NCBI RefSeq assembly: GCF_029784135.1
Contig: NC_073746.1
Coordinates: 77,390,704 to 77,454,703, forward strand
Reading direction: 5' to 3'
Length of the DNA stretch: 64,000 bases
Source: Toxorhynchites rutilus septentrionalis
Taxonomy: Eukaryota; Arthropoda; Insecta; Diptera; Culicidae
Below are positions 43,701 to 54,550 of this stretch, piece after piece. The notes under the pieces were generated by a model that did no database searches, was not told the origin of the DNA, and was given only the letters and a program-made list of their open reading frames with translations. The stretch's first letter is position 1. Each line of letters begins with the position of its first letter. The position numbers were made by a program, and so were the translations under genes.

Positions 43701-44417
43701 CTGGACAGCGTCGCCTCACGACCTGTTGAACACTATTACATTGTAACGGATAGTCTTAGCTCTGTCGAAGCTATCCGTTCAGTGAGGCCGGAAAAGCACT
43801 CGCCGTACTTCCTTGAGAGAATACGATAAATTTTGAGTGCTTTATCCAGACGCTGTTATGTCATTACCTTTATCTGGGTCCCTTCACATTGCTCCATTCT
43901 GGGTAATGAGAGGGTTGACTCATTAGCAAAGGTAGGTGCAATTGAAGGCGATATTTATCAGCGTCAAATCGCCTTCAATGAATTTTATTCTTTAGTCCGC
44001 AAAAATACCATCGCTAACTGGCAACGCAAGTGGAATGAAGATGAATTGGGCCGGTGGTTTCACTCGATTATCCCAAAGGTTAGCCTCAAACCGTGGTTCA
44101 AAAGTCTGGACTTGAGTCGGGACTTTATTCGCACCTTCTCCCGACTCATTTCCAATCACTGTTCGTTAGACGCGCTGCTTTTTCGTTTTAATCTTGCCGA
44201 CAGCAATCTCTGCGGTTGTGGCTATGGTTACCACGACATCGAGCACGTTGTTTGGTCGTGCGAGTTGTATCTTGTCGCCAGATCGAATTTAGAAAACTCC
44301 CTTCGAGCTGGAGGAAAGCAGCCCAATGTGCCGGTGAGAGATGTGTTGGCTCGGTTAGACCTTGATTACATGTCCCATATATATGTTTTCCTTAAAGCTA
44401 TCGATCTTCGTGTGTGA
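40749..44417 (+). pseudogene. I-type ORF2: endonuclease, reverse transcriptase and RNase H, two stop codons
   Basis: One frame of about 1,222 codons from the ATG at 40,749, overlapping ORF1 by 8 nt (ATGTCTAA), which suggests coupled termination-reinitiation. Endonuclease: LQWNCRSL, LSETWLS, GDFNSHG, SDHLPI. Reverse transcriptase: YRPIAMLSC, FLDIKGALD, GLPQGSCLSPLLY, and LADD as catalytic box. RNase H: FTDGST, IAELAAIHWAL, VTDSLS, WVPSHCSI and NERVDSLAK, so the acidic residues and the histidine are present. The C-terminus has a Cys/His cluster (CGCGYGYHDIEHVVWSC). Stops interrupt at 42,792-42,794 (TGA, probably once TGG) and 43,827-43,829 (TAA). Otherwise collinear and complete. Confidence 0.9.
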
Positions 44418-44774
44418 TTGTCCCTACATCCTTATACCCTCCTTTCCTTCCTTTGCGGGTAATTCGTCCCCTTGCTATAAATAGTAGAATAAGTTGAAAT
44501 GTAAATACACTATTGATATACGAATGGATTTATGAAATGAGTGTTCATCAACATTGTTACAATTTCCTTATATCCCATCCTTCTCCTAAAAATATGTCAC
44601 CCTCCTAAACTCGAGTACACCGCGAGTAATCGGTTTTCCACCTCACTAACCATAGATGTAAGAAAATTGTTTATATATATAGTTTTAAAATTATATTTAA
44701 GAATTCGGCTCCTTTAAACTTAAGTAACTGAGCCTGTAAAAATAAACGAATTAATAAAATAAAATAAAATAAAT
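44418..44774 (+). other. I-type 3' UTR and A/T-rich tail
   Basis: Ends in tandem AAAAT/AAATA repeats next to the duplication. I-type elements characteristically end in short simple repeats instead of long poly(A). Confidence 0.7.
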
Positions 44775-44786
44775 AAAAGGGACTTC
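44775..44786. repeat. Target-site duplication of the I-type element (right)
   Basis: Exact copy of 38,591-38,602. Confidence 0.9.
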
Positions 44787-46585
44787 CGATTTGGCCTTTG
44801 ATTTCCCCTTTTTAAGCACTCGTGAACCCCGTCGCAATTTAGGGGGTCGGATCAGGGCACCCTTCCTCTACATATATATTAAATCAACATAATGTTAACA
44901 ATAAGACACGTTCGAAACCGTGAAAAGTCAAAAGTCTCCATAAATGTGTTTGATTCGCAGCAAACGAGTTCTATTTTATAATACTCACTAGCTGATGGTT
45001 CTTGTAAGAAATTTTCTCAATTCTTCAATGTCGACTATTAATGTTTGGACATTTTGAATTCATATGTGAGTGTGTAGAAATATGTTTGCAGACAGTCAAA
45101 ACGTTACCATGTCTGAGCAAAGGAATGGCCACAACATTGAGGTGGTTGTTGCTTCTTCTGGTAAACATTCAAGCGAATTAAAAGGTTGCTATCGTCGAAA
45201 CCTTTCAAAATAGATAATTCTAAATTATATTGCAATCTGCTTGAAAGCACCTTGCCTAGTCTCTATAGCGCGTCTATCATCTAGTTATAATTCTCTGATA
45301 AACTCGCGTACGTGAAAAGGCAATTAACAGCTTAGCGAGACCACTTAGCAGGGCCCGTTCCCAGGTATCATTTTGCCCCAGCGCCCAAGATATTATCAAT
45401 TGTAATCGCTTAACGCCCCTCGCGTCTGATAATTTATTCATCCATTTGATTGTTATGTTTTTATGGTGCTTCCAGCTGATGGTTCTCGTCGTTTTAGAGC
45501 CCAGAAAAAAAAACGAACAGTAAAAGGTGCGTAACAACAAAACAAATTGAATATTATTAGATGTTCGACAGGGTGCGTTGATGAAAAAATGACTCTCGAC
45601 ACGGCTTGTTAAGTTATTTCCCTTACAACCGTTTTACACCTCACAAAATTTTCACCAGTTAATGAGTTGTGTTATTTTTCTTCCCGTGTCTCTTTCCCCT
45701 TTCTTCCGGTGAAATCATGGGACTTCAAAACTTGATGATGTCGTCCGTCCATTGTTGAACCAAGACCGACCGTTGCAACAACAGCCGCGAAAGCGGCGCA
45801 TTAAATGGATTTTCCTCGTTATTATTTTATTATTTTATCATTATTTTAAAACCTTCAGCTGGATATTTTTTCTTCCCTGTTTTACCGTCGCTCGTCGCGT
45901 AAAAAGCGAATCAAGTCACCAGCGGGAACTTTCTCTACGAGACAATCTCAGAGGAAGTCTCCAAAAAATCAAGAAACTGGCGGAGAACAATCGCAATTGC
46001 CGAGAGCGCGGAAGAGTTCCAGCGACAGACACCGTTCCGGCGTCAGAGGGATGGAAATGCTTTATTACGTTATAATTGGCGCAATTAAACATTGGGGAGT
46101 ATCGGGTTCCAACATTCTCACCATCGGTCGTAATCACCATTATTGCCAGCTGTATATCAAAAACGCGGCCGCCCGGCCGCAGTGTTGTTGTTGTTGTTGG
46201 AAGTTGTGTGTCGGGTTTGGCCAAATTGATGAGTTTCCTTCCCAGCGAAATTAGCAGTTGCGGGACGAACTTTTTGCATGCGTGCACAATTATCGATAAG
46301 AGACGCGAGAGCAAACGACCACAACTGATTTTAATGGGGGTAGTTTTACGCCGCAGTGATGTGCTGTGATGTCTCGCAGGGTTTCTCAAAACCCGAGTAT
46401 ATCGCGGGTAAACCTGTTCCTTTGCTTATGAAATGTTGACAGTCACAATAAAATTGATACACAATTTCCGATTCGCGAGAATATTAATGTTTATTTATAA
46501 TTGAGAAAATTCTCACATGATTTATGAAAACTCTATTGCTACTACAAATTCATTACTAAACATAATTATTGGGACTCGAGAGGAA
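44787..46585. other. Repeat-poor stretch, no gene identified
   Basis: A GC-richer island at 45.7-46.4 kb includes a GTT/CAA microsatellite near 46,184-46,200. Overlapping open frames on both strands (for example minus 45,916-46,389) carry no recognisable domain. Confidence 0.3.
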
Positions 46586-46589
46586 ACGG

Positions 46590-46672
46590 ATATCCGGTTA
46601 TTATCCGGTATCCACCTATCCGATCAATATTTGCTATCCGGCCGGATATTGAGTCACCGGATATCTGAAAAA
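46590..46672. repeat. ATCCGG-rich palindromic cluster
   Basis: Many ATCCGG/CCGGAT words in about 80 bp (GGATATCCGGT, TTATCCGGTATCC, GCTATCCGGCCGGATATT, CACCGGATATC). The density of a palindromic motif is striking against AT-rich flanks. Confidence 0.6.
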
Positions 46673-47575
46673 AAAATCTTATTAACATAAGATAAATTAT
46701 AACAGAATAGCATATGAAAATCATTCACATGTGATTGAAAATAAGATTTGATTACTGACATGTCAAAATGTTATTGAACTTGAATTATTATCAACTCATG
46801 TCGTCAAAGTTGTATTTAGCTCCATCGCTTTCGTTTCGTTTAACCCTCTACAGCCCAAGCCCGACATCATTTTCAATGTTCACCCCCCACTAGAACGTCT
46901 TTAGAATATTTTCATCTATCACACATACACATTGTTTTTATGCTAGGAGTATTTTATGTTGTAAGTCGGAAATTCCAGATAAAAGTGGAGTAGATTTATT
47001 TAGATAAATAAAAACTTGGGCGATAGAGGGTTAACGTTTCGTTGAAGACGGAAATGAGCTGCTATTCTCAGAGGGTTTGTCTCAAGATATTTTTGTAAGA
47101 TGATTATGAGTTTAATGATTTTTTGACTGTCTGTTTACGTTTCGAGAATACCTAAATGGTCTGACCTGAATCTCGGGTCTAAAAAGGTTGCAATCGGATA
47201 ATTTTGATCTTCTTCTAAGTAGTAAAAATGACCTCCCCAGCGTTAAAAGATGTTCTCATACGAAGTATGTTCCATGTTCTTTGTGCAATCTCGTCCTTAT
47301 CCAAATCCTTTTTTGATGCAGGAACATGTGGAATTATCTCGAATATACCGGTATTCAGCCAAGCCACTGTCCGTTTTGCCACTAATTGGGACCTAGCTTG
47401 ATTTCAAACAGATGACATTTTGGAAGCGTGTGCGAATAGCTTGGGATGATAGGGTATCTATATAACTAGCTAGCTTGAATTTAATTCCATTCCATTCCAT
47501 TTCATGTATATACACACTTCCCCCCACACCTCCCTTGTGAGAATTTCCAAGGATAAAATAAAACAAAACTTTGAG
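46673..47575. other. No gene identified
   Basis: AT-rich. A short ATTCC tandem lies near 47,481-47,500. Confidence 0.3.
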
Positions 47576-47579
47576 TGCT

Positions 47580-47720
47580 TTGAGACATCCCTAAATCATG
47601 TGATTGAGCTGAATTTTTGCACAGGTCATTTTTTGTACATGTTCTTTAAATTTGATGATGATTTTTTCCATACATTCATTGCCACTCTAGTGTATGTACA
47701 TCGTCATCAGTGATCCAACA
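47580..47720. repeat. Dispersed repeat family R1, diverged copy 3
   Basis: TGATTGAGCTGAATTTTTGC and TTTTTTCCATACATTCATTG parallel the ends of R1 copy 1 (ATTGAGCTGATATTTTGC, TTTTTCCCATACATTCATTG). Confidence 0.5.
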
Positions 47721-48285
47721 TATGTTCTCAAAAACACAAAATCACCTTTCTTTAATTTATGCTGGACTTCCATTGAAATTTTAACTTTTTCTCTACTCTA
47801 ACAATGTAAAACTGAACAGTAAAAAAAATATTTGCAGCTGTTATTTACTCAAATAAAAACTTCGGATACTACTTTGCTCACTAGTCAGGCCAAGTATTAA
47901 TACTCTTATTAATACTTGGCTCTTATATTATGCTGTAAGTCAGCATATTGAATGCATAGCTGTCTTAAATCAGCATATGCAGTACTGTTCATTTATCCAA
48001 TGTTATTTAAAGTAATTTGTTCGTCTTTAAGCACTTAGCTCTCAGAAACTCAGTAATTCTATACAAACTGATATTGATGAGCAAAACTGAATGTTTTCAA
48101 TATTAAGTACATTATTTTAAGTTTTATAATCTAAAATGATCTGTTCGCATAGAGACATAGATCTGTTCTTGCTGGAGATATTTGTATAGAGTGGTAATAT
48201 TATTAGTGTCAACTACAGAATTCTCTCCACATGTCATCGTATGTCATCTGTGAGTTTGGAACTTATCTGAATAATGAGGATTTTG
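47721..48285. other. No gene identified
   Basis: Contains a direct repeat of TATTAATACT around 47,896-47,922 and otherwise AT-rich sequence. Confidence 0.25.
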
Positions 48286-48289
48286 GCCA

Positions 48290-48410
48290 CTGACAGTAAT
48301 ATCTCAGCTTGCAGTGAAACGTTGTGGGTGTAAAGACATTGGTCATTTAAAGAACTTTGCTTACTCGAAATCTTCAAAAAAGGATTAGACTGCTCTTTGA
48401 ATTTTTTTTT
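48290..48410 (+). repeat. Dispersed repeat family R2, copy 3
   Basis: GTGAAACGTTGTGGGTGTAA, GGTCATTTAAAG and TTGCTTACTCGAAATCTTC match the other two copies. FB2 copy D follows immediately. Confidence 0.6.
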
Positions 48411-48419
48411 CCTATTATT

Positions 48420-48850
48420 TTGACAAAGATTTATAACTCAAAAACTATAATACCTACAAAGTTTTAAGAAATGTATAAAATGTAGAAATTTGTATCAATT
48501 TTCCTAAAATATACAACTTTTTTTTTGTTTTTAACTATGCTGCAATTTTTTTTTCAAATTGAAATTAATTTTTTTTCAAGTTTTTTTAATTCTCAAATAA
48601 TTGTATGAGTAAGCCTTACAGTTTTCAATAAGTCACGCATAAATTAAAAAATGAACACTTTTACAGGTTTTTTAACAACATCTTTTTCATGTTTTATTTG
48701 AAAAGGTTTTTTTCGTGTAAATTTTTTGTGTGTAAATTTTCACGTTTGACATGTCATCGCGATAATGTTTTGTTTTTAATTTTTGAAAGTTGTTGCTAGG
48801 GAATCTTTTTTCCTGTAGCAATACCCTTCTTTCGATGTATGAAGGTCCAG
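48420..48850. mobile_element. FB2 foldback element, copy D (internally deleted)
   Basis: TTTTCAATAAGTCACGCATA, ACAACATCTTTTTCATG and, on the other side, AAAGTTGTTGCTAGGGAATC with GTAGCAATACCCTTC. Most of the central spacer seen in copies A and C is missing. Confidence 0.55.
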
Positions 48851-48854
48851 TCTA

Positions 48855-49183
48855 GTCACACAGAGGAACATTGAACGAAGACTTAAAACATTTAAAATTT
48901 GCAAAATAATAACTCAAAAACAGAAAATAGCACCTCCCTGATTTTCGGATATGTAATATGTAAAAAAAACCTTGGCTTACCAGAAAAAATATTTAAAAAA
49001 ATATAGCGCCCCCTAACTTCAATCGGGTAAACTAGGAAAAACTAACTCAATCATAATTTAAAAAAAAACAAAACCCAAATTTTTGCAAAAGTAATATTTT
49101 TTCAATGAAAACTAACTCACAAGCTTCAATTTGATAAGTCGTTCATTTGATTCCAGTATTCCCAGTATTTACAATTCCGATAA
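48855..49183. repeat. Repeat family R4, copy 1
   Basis: Shares GGAACATTGAACGAAGAC, TAACTCAAAAACA and ATATAGCGCCC with 53,785-54,060 and, inverted, with 51,985-52,310. Confidence 0.55.
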
Positions 49184-49185
49184 TA

Positions 49186-50341
49186 AAGGGTGTGTCACAT
49201 CAAATTGCATCACGGAAAAAACGCTGTAGAAATTTAATTTTTAGGAATTAAAGGGTGTGTCACATCAAATTGCATCACGGAAAAAACGCTGTAGAAATTT
49301 AATTTTTAGGAATTATATCTTTAGCTTTCGCTTAAAAATCAGATAAGAGTGTATAGATCACGTTGGCCATGCTTCACTGTCAATTTTTCGTAAATTTGGA
49401 AAAATGTCGTCGAACGAAAAAGAGCGTCGTGAATTAATCCTGTGCACTCATTTCGAGAATCCGGAGTTGTCACATCGGGACATCGGTAAGATGCTGGGAA
49501 TCGTCCAATCCACGGTCAGCAGAGTACTAAAACGATACTTCGAGAACCTAACCATCGACCGGAAGGTGAAGAACGGCAAAAATGGATGCTCCGTCAGTGA
49601 AAAAGATCACAAGCGCGTAGTTAAGCAGTTTAGACGTGATCCGAGAAGTTCGGTCCGGGATGTCGCCAATAAGCTGAATTTGTCAAGTTCATTCGTCCAG
49701 CGGACCAAGCAGCGGGAGGGCCTGCGTACATACAAGGTTCAGAAGGCTCCTAACCGCGACGAAAGGCAAAACATGGTAGGGAAGACGCGAGCCCGGAAGC
49801 TGTACACCGAAATGCTGACGAAGGCACCTGGTAATGGACGACGAAACCTACGTCAAAGCGGACTTTCGTCAGCTGTCGGGCCTGTTGTTCTTCTCCGCAG
49901 AGGACAAATTCAGCGTTCCGGAGGAGATTCGCAAGCAGAAACTATCCAAGTTTGCCAAAAAGTACATGGTGTGGCAAGCGATCTGCTCTTGCGGAAAGCG
50001 GAGCGCCCCCTTCGTGATGACCGGCACGGTAAACGGGCAGGTTTACCTTAAGGAGTGCCTACAGAAGCGCTTACTACCACTATTGAAGCAGCACGAGGGC
50101 CCGTCAAAATGGATTTCTGTTCAAAAAAAAACTACAACCTGACGTTGTACAGAACCTTATGCACGGGGTAAAGAGGAAGGTGCGAGCATACGGGCTTGGG
50201 CTCGAAGTATGAATAAAAAGAAAATGCCAAAAGTTGTTTAATAGTTTTTATTTTACTGTCTAAAATTTTCAAAAGGATCGGTCTACTGGGCGAATTTCTA
50301 CAGCGTTTTTTCCGTGATGCAATTTGATGTGACACACCCTT
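49186..50341 (+). mobile_element. Tc1/mariner-type transposon with duplicated left terminus, 1.16 kb
   Basis: Terminal inverted repeats AAGGGTGTGTCACATCAAAT (left) and ATTTGATGTGACACACCCTT (right) extend inward for about 47 bp, each flanked by TA. The left 65 bp (49,186-49,250, including the next TA) is repeated in tandem at 49,251-49,315, so the element has two left termini in series. The internal gene is broken (next entry). Identity as Tc1/mariner follows from TA targets, inverted repeats and a helix-turn-helix/DDE protein. It may belong to the mosquito D37E group, which is a guess from the sequence flavour. Confidence 0.85.
49404..50212 (+). pseudogene. Tc1/mariner-type transposase, frameshifted and missing its catalytic centre
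   Basis: MSSNEKERRELILCTHFENP starts a protein with a helix-turn-helix region (HRDIGKMLGIVQSTVSRVLK) and a second DNA-binding block (RRDPRSSVRDVANKLNLSSS, FVQRTKQREGLRTYKVQKAP). Near 49,828 the frame slips; the new frame reads LVMDDETYVKADF, the first catalytic aspartate, then YMVWQAICSCGKRSAPFVMT and GQVYLKECLQKRLLPLL. Around 50,123 a deletion removes the block holding the second and third catalytic residues and joins directly to the C-terminal KLQPDVVQNLMHGVKRKVRA, stop at 50,212. It cannot be active. Confidence 0.85.
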
Positions 50342-51480
50342 TAGTCAAAACATCTCCGTCGGTAGTTTCAGTTGTTATCGGATAAAATCAAAAAGGTTTG
50401 GAAGAAATTTAGTGAAATGTTTGGAAAAGGTTTTCTTGATTTGTTGCGAGTCTAGAATAGTACTTTTTCCTGAATACTCTGGGATATGATAAGAACAGCA
50501 GTTTCGCGTTTTTTTAATTAATTGAATTTGTAAAAGAAATCTACAATGTTGATAACTTTAGCAACATGATTTACCGATATCACGATCAATCATAAAGCAT
50601 AAAGCATAAAGCATAAAGATGGTGGAGTGACTTACACCAACGGTATGAGTAAAGGCTGAGTATGTGGAATAATTCGATGTCGAATCAGAGGAGTCATAAT
50701 GCTAAGAACCAATACTATTTTAATTTTACTACTGATCTGATTGTTTCATTATCTAATTTAGGTAATTATAACATTATATGAGCAGCATTTCAATGGTTTC
50801 TTATATTCATCTATTAGGAAACACAAAGTAATAAGACTCTATCGAGACAGGCATGTTTCGACTCTACAAAGAATGTGATTCAAATGTAGATTTAGCTTAT
50901 AGCACATAATACTGATGATTGTTAATTTTCGAACGATGTATGAAAGCTGTGTGGAAATACGTCTGTTATGAGGACAAATAGTGATTTTTCGGAGACGTTT
51001 TTTTTCCCAAATTGCTGAGATGTTTTTGAACAATTAATGTTTGTTTGCATGTTGAGCAAACGAATTACATTGCGTAGAATGCAAAACGGCGAGAAAGTCG
51101 ATTTGTTCATTTTGTCGCTTACGTCTCCTATACGAACATGGGCAGTATATCTGTTTCACATGGAATGGCTGAAGTACAGTAGCTATACACTACTGTGAAT
51201 CAAATGCAAACAAAGCGTTCGTTCTACGGACAATGTTAGGAGTGGAAATTTTGAAATTTATGTTCTTAATTATTGGGTATAAACAATCCATTCGTGATTT
51301 CAATAACAGTCATGCACCAATTAGCGAGTCGACAATAGTCGTACCCACTGATCACACAGATTTATATGGTGGAAAAGAAGAATGTAAGAGAAGAAGCAAA
51401 GCATAACAACAAGCAAGAAGAGAAGCGAAAAATTGCATCGCAAGACCCACCCATTTGTTATTTTCCTGTCAGCCAGTACC
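50342..51480. other. No gene identified
   Basis: AT-rich with a short CATAAAG tandem (four units) at about 50,593-50,620. Short frames only. Confidence 0.3.
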
Positions 51481-51712
51481 TATAAAAAGAGCTGTCCCGC
51501 AACGAAGTGGTAATTTCAGAGACGAATGACTTTCAAGTTGATGTCCCTTGCAAATAAGGAAAAAAAATATGAAGAGACTAACCATTTTCTATCAGCAAAG
51601 CAGCAACAGCATCGATTCACTCCAAAATAGTAACGGAAAAAATAATCAGGCGAATTGTAGTCCTACGTCTACAATGTGGTCATGTCTTGGGCATCACCCT
51701 CTCTATAGTTAA
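51481..51712 (+). promoter_or_regulatory. TATA-box-like site upstream of a 47-codon frame
   Basis: TATAAAAAG at 51,481 lies about 35 bp before a TCAGA initiator-like sequence at 51,516, and a short frame with ATG at 51,569 (MKRLTIFYQQSSNSID and on, stop at 51,710-51,712) follows. The spacing fits a Pol II core promoter. The peptide has no recognisable features and the frame may be chance; part of it overlaps the GTAGTCCTACGTC word shared with 10.27 kb. Confidence 0.25.
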
Positions 51713-51968
51713 ATACAGCAATTCCATGCCAAACCGATCCCGAGTCCGAGTCCGAGTCCTCAGATTTTGATGAAAATTGGTAGATTTTTTCCTTGTTGCA
51801 AAATATTAGACCCGTATTTTTTATATTTTTTTATTAGGGCGTTCATTCACAAAATCCAATTTTTTCAACTTATTTTTTTTCCTAAAATGACCTTCTTTAA
51901 ATATTAATAAATTTTGAACTACTGAACTGATTGAGATGATCAAATATATCAAATTAAAGCTAAGGGGC

Positions 51969-52007
51969 GAAAGTGTAATATTTTTTTGAAAAAAATATTA
52001 CACTTTC
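51969..52007. repeat. Perfect 39-bp hairpin palindrome
   Basis: Arms GAAAGTGTAATATTTTTTT and AAAAAAATATTACACTTTC are exact complements around a single G at 51,988. Confidence 0.9.
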
Positions 52008-52316
52008 AAAAAAATAGACTTTGTTTACGTAATTATTGATTGTATTTGTTTTTGGAAGGCTTTGGACTAGAGGGCGCTATATATTTTTATATTTTTTCTT
52101 GAAAGCTGAGGTTGCTTTCATAACATATTCAAAAATCAGAGAGGCGTTCATTTCATTTTTGAGTTTTCAGTTAGCCGATGGTCCAAAAACTAATGTTTTC
52201 CCTTTTTATCTAAAAATGACTTCTTCCCCAAATTAATAACTTTTGTACTACGGAACCGATTCAGATGTTCGACATATTGAATTGAAGCCAATGAGCTATT
52301 CTTCTTGAAAAAAAAT
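51985..52316. repeat. R4 inverted arm, left
   Basis: Contains GGACTAGAGGGCGCTATATA, TTCTTGAAAGCTGAGG and CATAACATATTCAAAAA. The mirror copy lies at 53,785-54,060. The segment between holds two R3 repeats. Confidence 0.7.
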
Positions 52317-52320
52317 ATTA

Positions 52321-52997
52321 TCTATATATATAAAAATGGTGTGATGTCTGTCTGTCTGTCTGATTCTTATAGACTCGGAAACTACTGAACCGATCGACAT
52401 GAAAATTGGTATGTAGGGGTTTTTGGGGCCGGGGAAGGTTTTCGTGATATTTTGAGACCCCTCCCCCCTCTCTAAGGGGGGGCTGCCATACAAATGAAAC
52501 ACAAATTTCTGCATTACTCGGAAATTAACCAAGCAAACGAAACCAAAGTTGGCATGTGAAAGTTTTAGGGTGCAATAAATGTTTCTATGATGGTTAGACA
52601 GTCCTTCCCCCACTCAAAGGGGGGGCTGCCATACAAATGAAACACAAATTTCTGCATTACTCGAGAATTAATCAAGCAAATGAAACCAAATTTGGCATGT
52701 GGAAACTTTAGGGTGCAATGAATGTTTCTATGGTGTTAAGATACTCCTTCTCCCTCTCTTAGAGGGGGCTGCCGTACAAATGAAACACAAATTTTTGCAT
52801 TACCCGAGAATTAATCAAGCAAATTAAACCAAATTAGGCATATGGAAACTTTAGGGTGCAATGAATGTTTCTATGGTGGTTAGATACCCCTCCCCCTCTC
52901 TTAGGGGTGGCTGCCATACAAATAAAACACAAATTTCTGCATTACTCGAGAATTAATCAAGTAAATGGGCGGGACGAAGTTTGCCGGGTTAGCTAGT
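52321..52997 (+). repeat. Repeat family R3, complete copy a, with internal tandem units
   Basis: Starts with TCTATATATATAAAAATGG, then GTCTGTCTGTCTG, then ACTGAACCGATCGACATGAA, and ends GGGCGGGACGAAGTTTGCCG then GGTTAGCTAG. Inside are four units of about 133-143 bp, each with CTGCCATACAAATGAAACAC, AAATTTCTGCATTACTCG and a CCCCTCTC-rich separator. Head and tail words of this kind occur widely in insects; I do not know which transposition machinery moves it. Confidence 0.75.
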
Positions 52998-53000
52998 ATA

Positions 53001-53772
53001 TCTATATATATAAAATGGGGTGATGTCTGTCTGTCTTTCTGTATGTCTGATTCTCATGGACTCGGAAACTACTGAACCGATCGACATGAAAATTGGTATG
53101 TAGGGGTTTTTGGGCCGAGAAAAGTTTTCGTGATAGTTTGAGACCCCTCCCCCCTCTCTAAGGGGGGCCTGTCATACAAATGAAACACAAATTTCTAATT
53201 TTTTTGAGAATTAATCAAGCAGATGAAACGAAATTTGCCGTGTGGAGGTTTTAGGATACAATTAATGATTCTATGATGGTTAGATACACCTCCCCCCTCT
53301 CTTAGGGGGGGGGGCTGCCATACAAATGAAACACAAATTTTTGCATTACTCGAGAATTAATCAAGCAAATTAAACCAAATAAGGCATATGGGAACTTTAG
53401 GATGCAATAAATGTTTCTATGGTGGTTAGATACCCCTCCCCCTCTCTTAGGGGGGCTGCCATACAAATGAAGCCCAAATTTCTGCATTACTCGAGAATTA
53501 ATCAAGCAAATAAAACCAAATTTGGCATGTAACTTAACGGAGAAACATGTTATTTGCAAGTGGTTGAAAATCTTGAACGAGAATTGTGTCTGAAAATAAT
53601 CTGATAGTAAAAGTATAATTTTGAAGTAAAAGATAATTTTGAAGGATAGATTAGAAGATCAATTAATGAATAATTCTGCGATTGGACCCAGGAACAGCGC
53701 TTAGTAAGAAAACGGAGATGTGATAACGAAAAATAAATTTTGGGCGGGACGAAGTTTGCCGGGTCAGCTAGT
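53001..53772 (+). repeat. Repeat family R3, complete copy b, with internal tandem units
   Basis: Directly follows copy a. Same head (TCTATATATATAAAATGG) and tail (GGGCGGGACGAAGTTTGCCG then GGTCAGCTAG), with three internal units spaced about 141-146 bp. Its 3' part (AGCGCTTAGTAAGAAAACGG) is also present, inverted, at about 29,095-29,115, showing it belongs to the family body. Confidence 0.75.
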
Positions 53773-53784
53773 TAGTGAATACAT

Positions 53785-54060
53785 TGGTTTCTTGTCACAT
53801 CGACCTAATATATTCGCATAGGAATATTGAACAAAGACCTAAAACATGTTAACTTTGAAAAATCATGACTCAAAAACAAAAAAAATCGCTTCTATTGTTT
53901 TTGGACATGTTATGTAAAAAATCCTCAGCTTTCAAGAAAAATATAAGAAAATATAGCGCCCACTAGTCCAAAGTCTTGAAAACAAAAAAAAAACACAACC
54001 AATAATTACGAGAACAAAATCCAAATTTTTCTAGAAGTGTAATATTTTTCCAAAAAGAAC
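53785..54060. repeat. R4 inverted arm, right
   Basis: Contains TAGCGCCCACTAGTCCAAAG, CTCAGCTTTCAAGAAAAATA and GGAATATTGAACAAAGAC, pairing with the left arm and matching R4 copy 1 at 48.86 kb. Confidence 0.7.
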
Positions 54061-54548
54061 TAAAAACATTTTCAATGAAGTGTTGCGAAATTGTACATTT
54101 TTTCTCAATTCACATCCACACTGAGAGCTTTCAAAATACCGTCAAGTTGTCGCGAAAATAATGAAAATTTGTTCGTTTTTATGAGAGTGAGAAACACACA
54201 CAAAAATATCACTTTTATGCATCTTCTTCGACATGATTTTACAAATATTCACTGCACAATGCCACATTATACTCATATTCAGCGAGAAATCCAATAAAAT
54301 ATCTATTTTTAATCGACAACAAACTTACTGAAAATTGCGTTTCTACATGGATGTGGAAGGCAATTGAAAGTAAACACAAATATTAACGTCACGATTCGAG
54401 AAGTAACTATCTACGCACACTACGGTCGCAAAATCTACGATCTGCTCCACGTATAATTCCTGCTCATGGGGGTCTAATTGGGTTATTAGGTTCTAAGTAG
54501 CTCATCGAGATTCCAAATAGCGTAAATAGTCGAGTCCAGTTGTTACTC
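54061..54548. other. No gene identified
   Basis: AT-rich; a 68-codon frame at 54,091-54,297 has no recognisable features. Confidence 0.25.
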
Positions 54549-54550
54549 TA

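Larger units (their letters stand above)
38603..44774 (+). mobile_element. Full-length I-type non-LTR retrotransposon, 6.17 kb
   Basis: Bounded by a perfect 12-bp duplication. Layout: 5' leader of about 510 bp, ORF1 (CCHC gag-like), ORF2 with endonuclease, reverse transcriptase and RNase H, 3' UTR of about 360 bp ending in AAATA/TAAAA repeats. An RNase H domain after the RT plus this ORF1 type places it with the I group of LINEs; mosquito I-type elements are known. ORF1 carries several stops and frameshifts and ORF2 two stops, so the copy is dead but not very old. Confidence 0.9.

Noticed and set aside
45916..46389. 157-codon minus-strand frame as a protein
   Set aside because: Low-complexity threonine run from a microsatellite, no domain, and competing plus-strand frames of equal quality.
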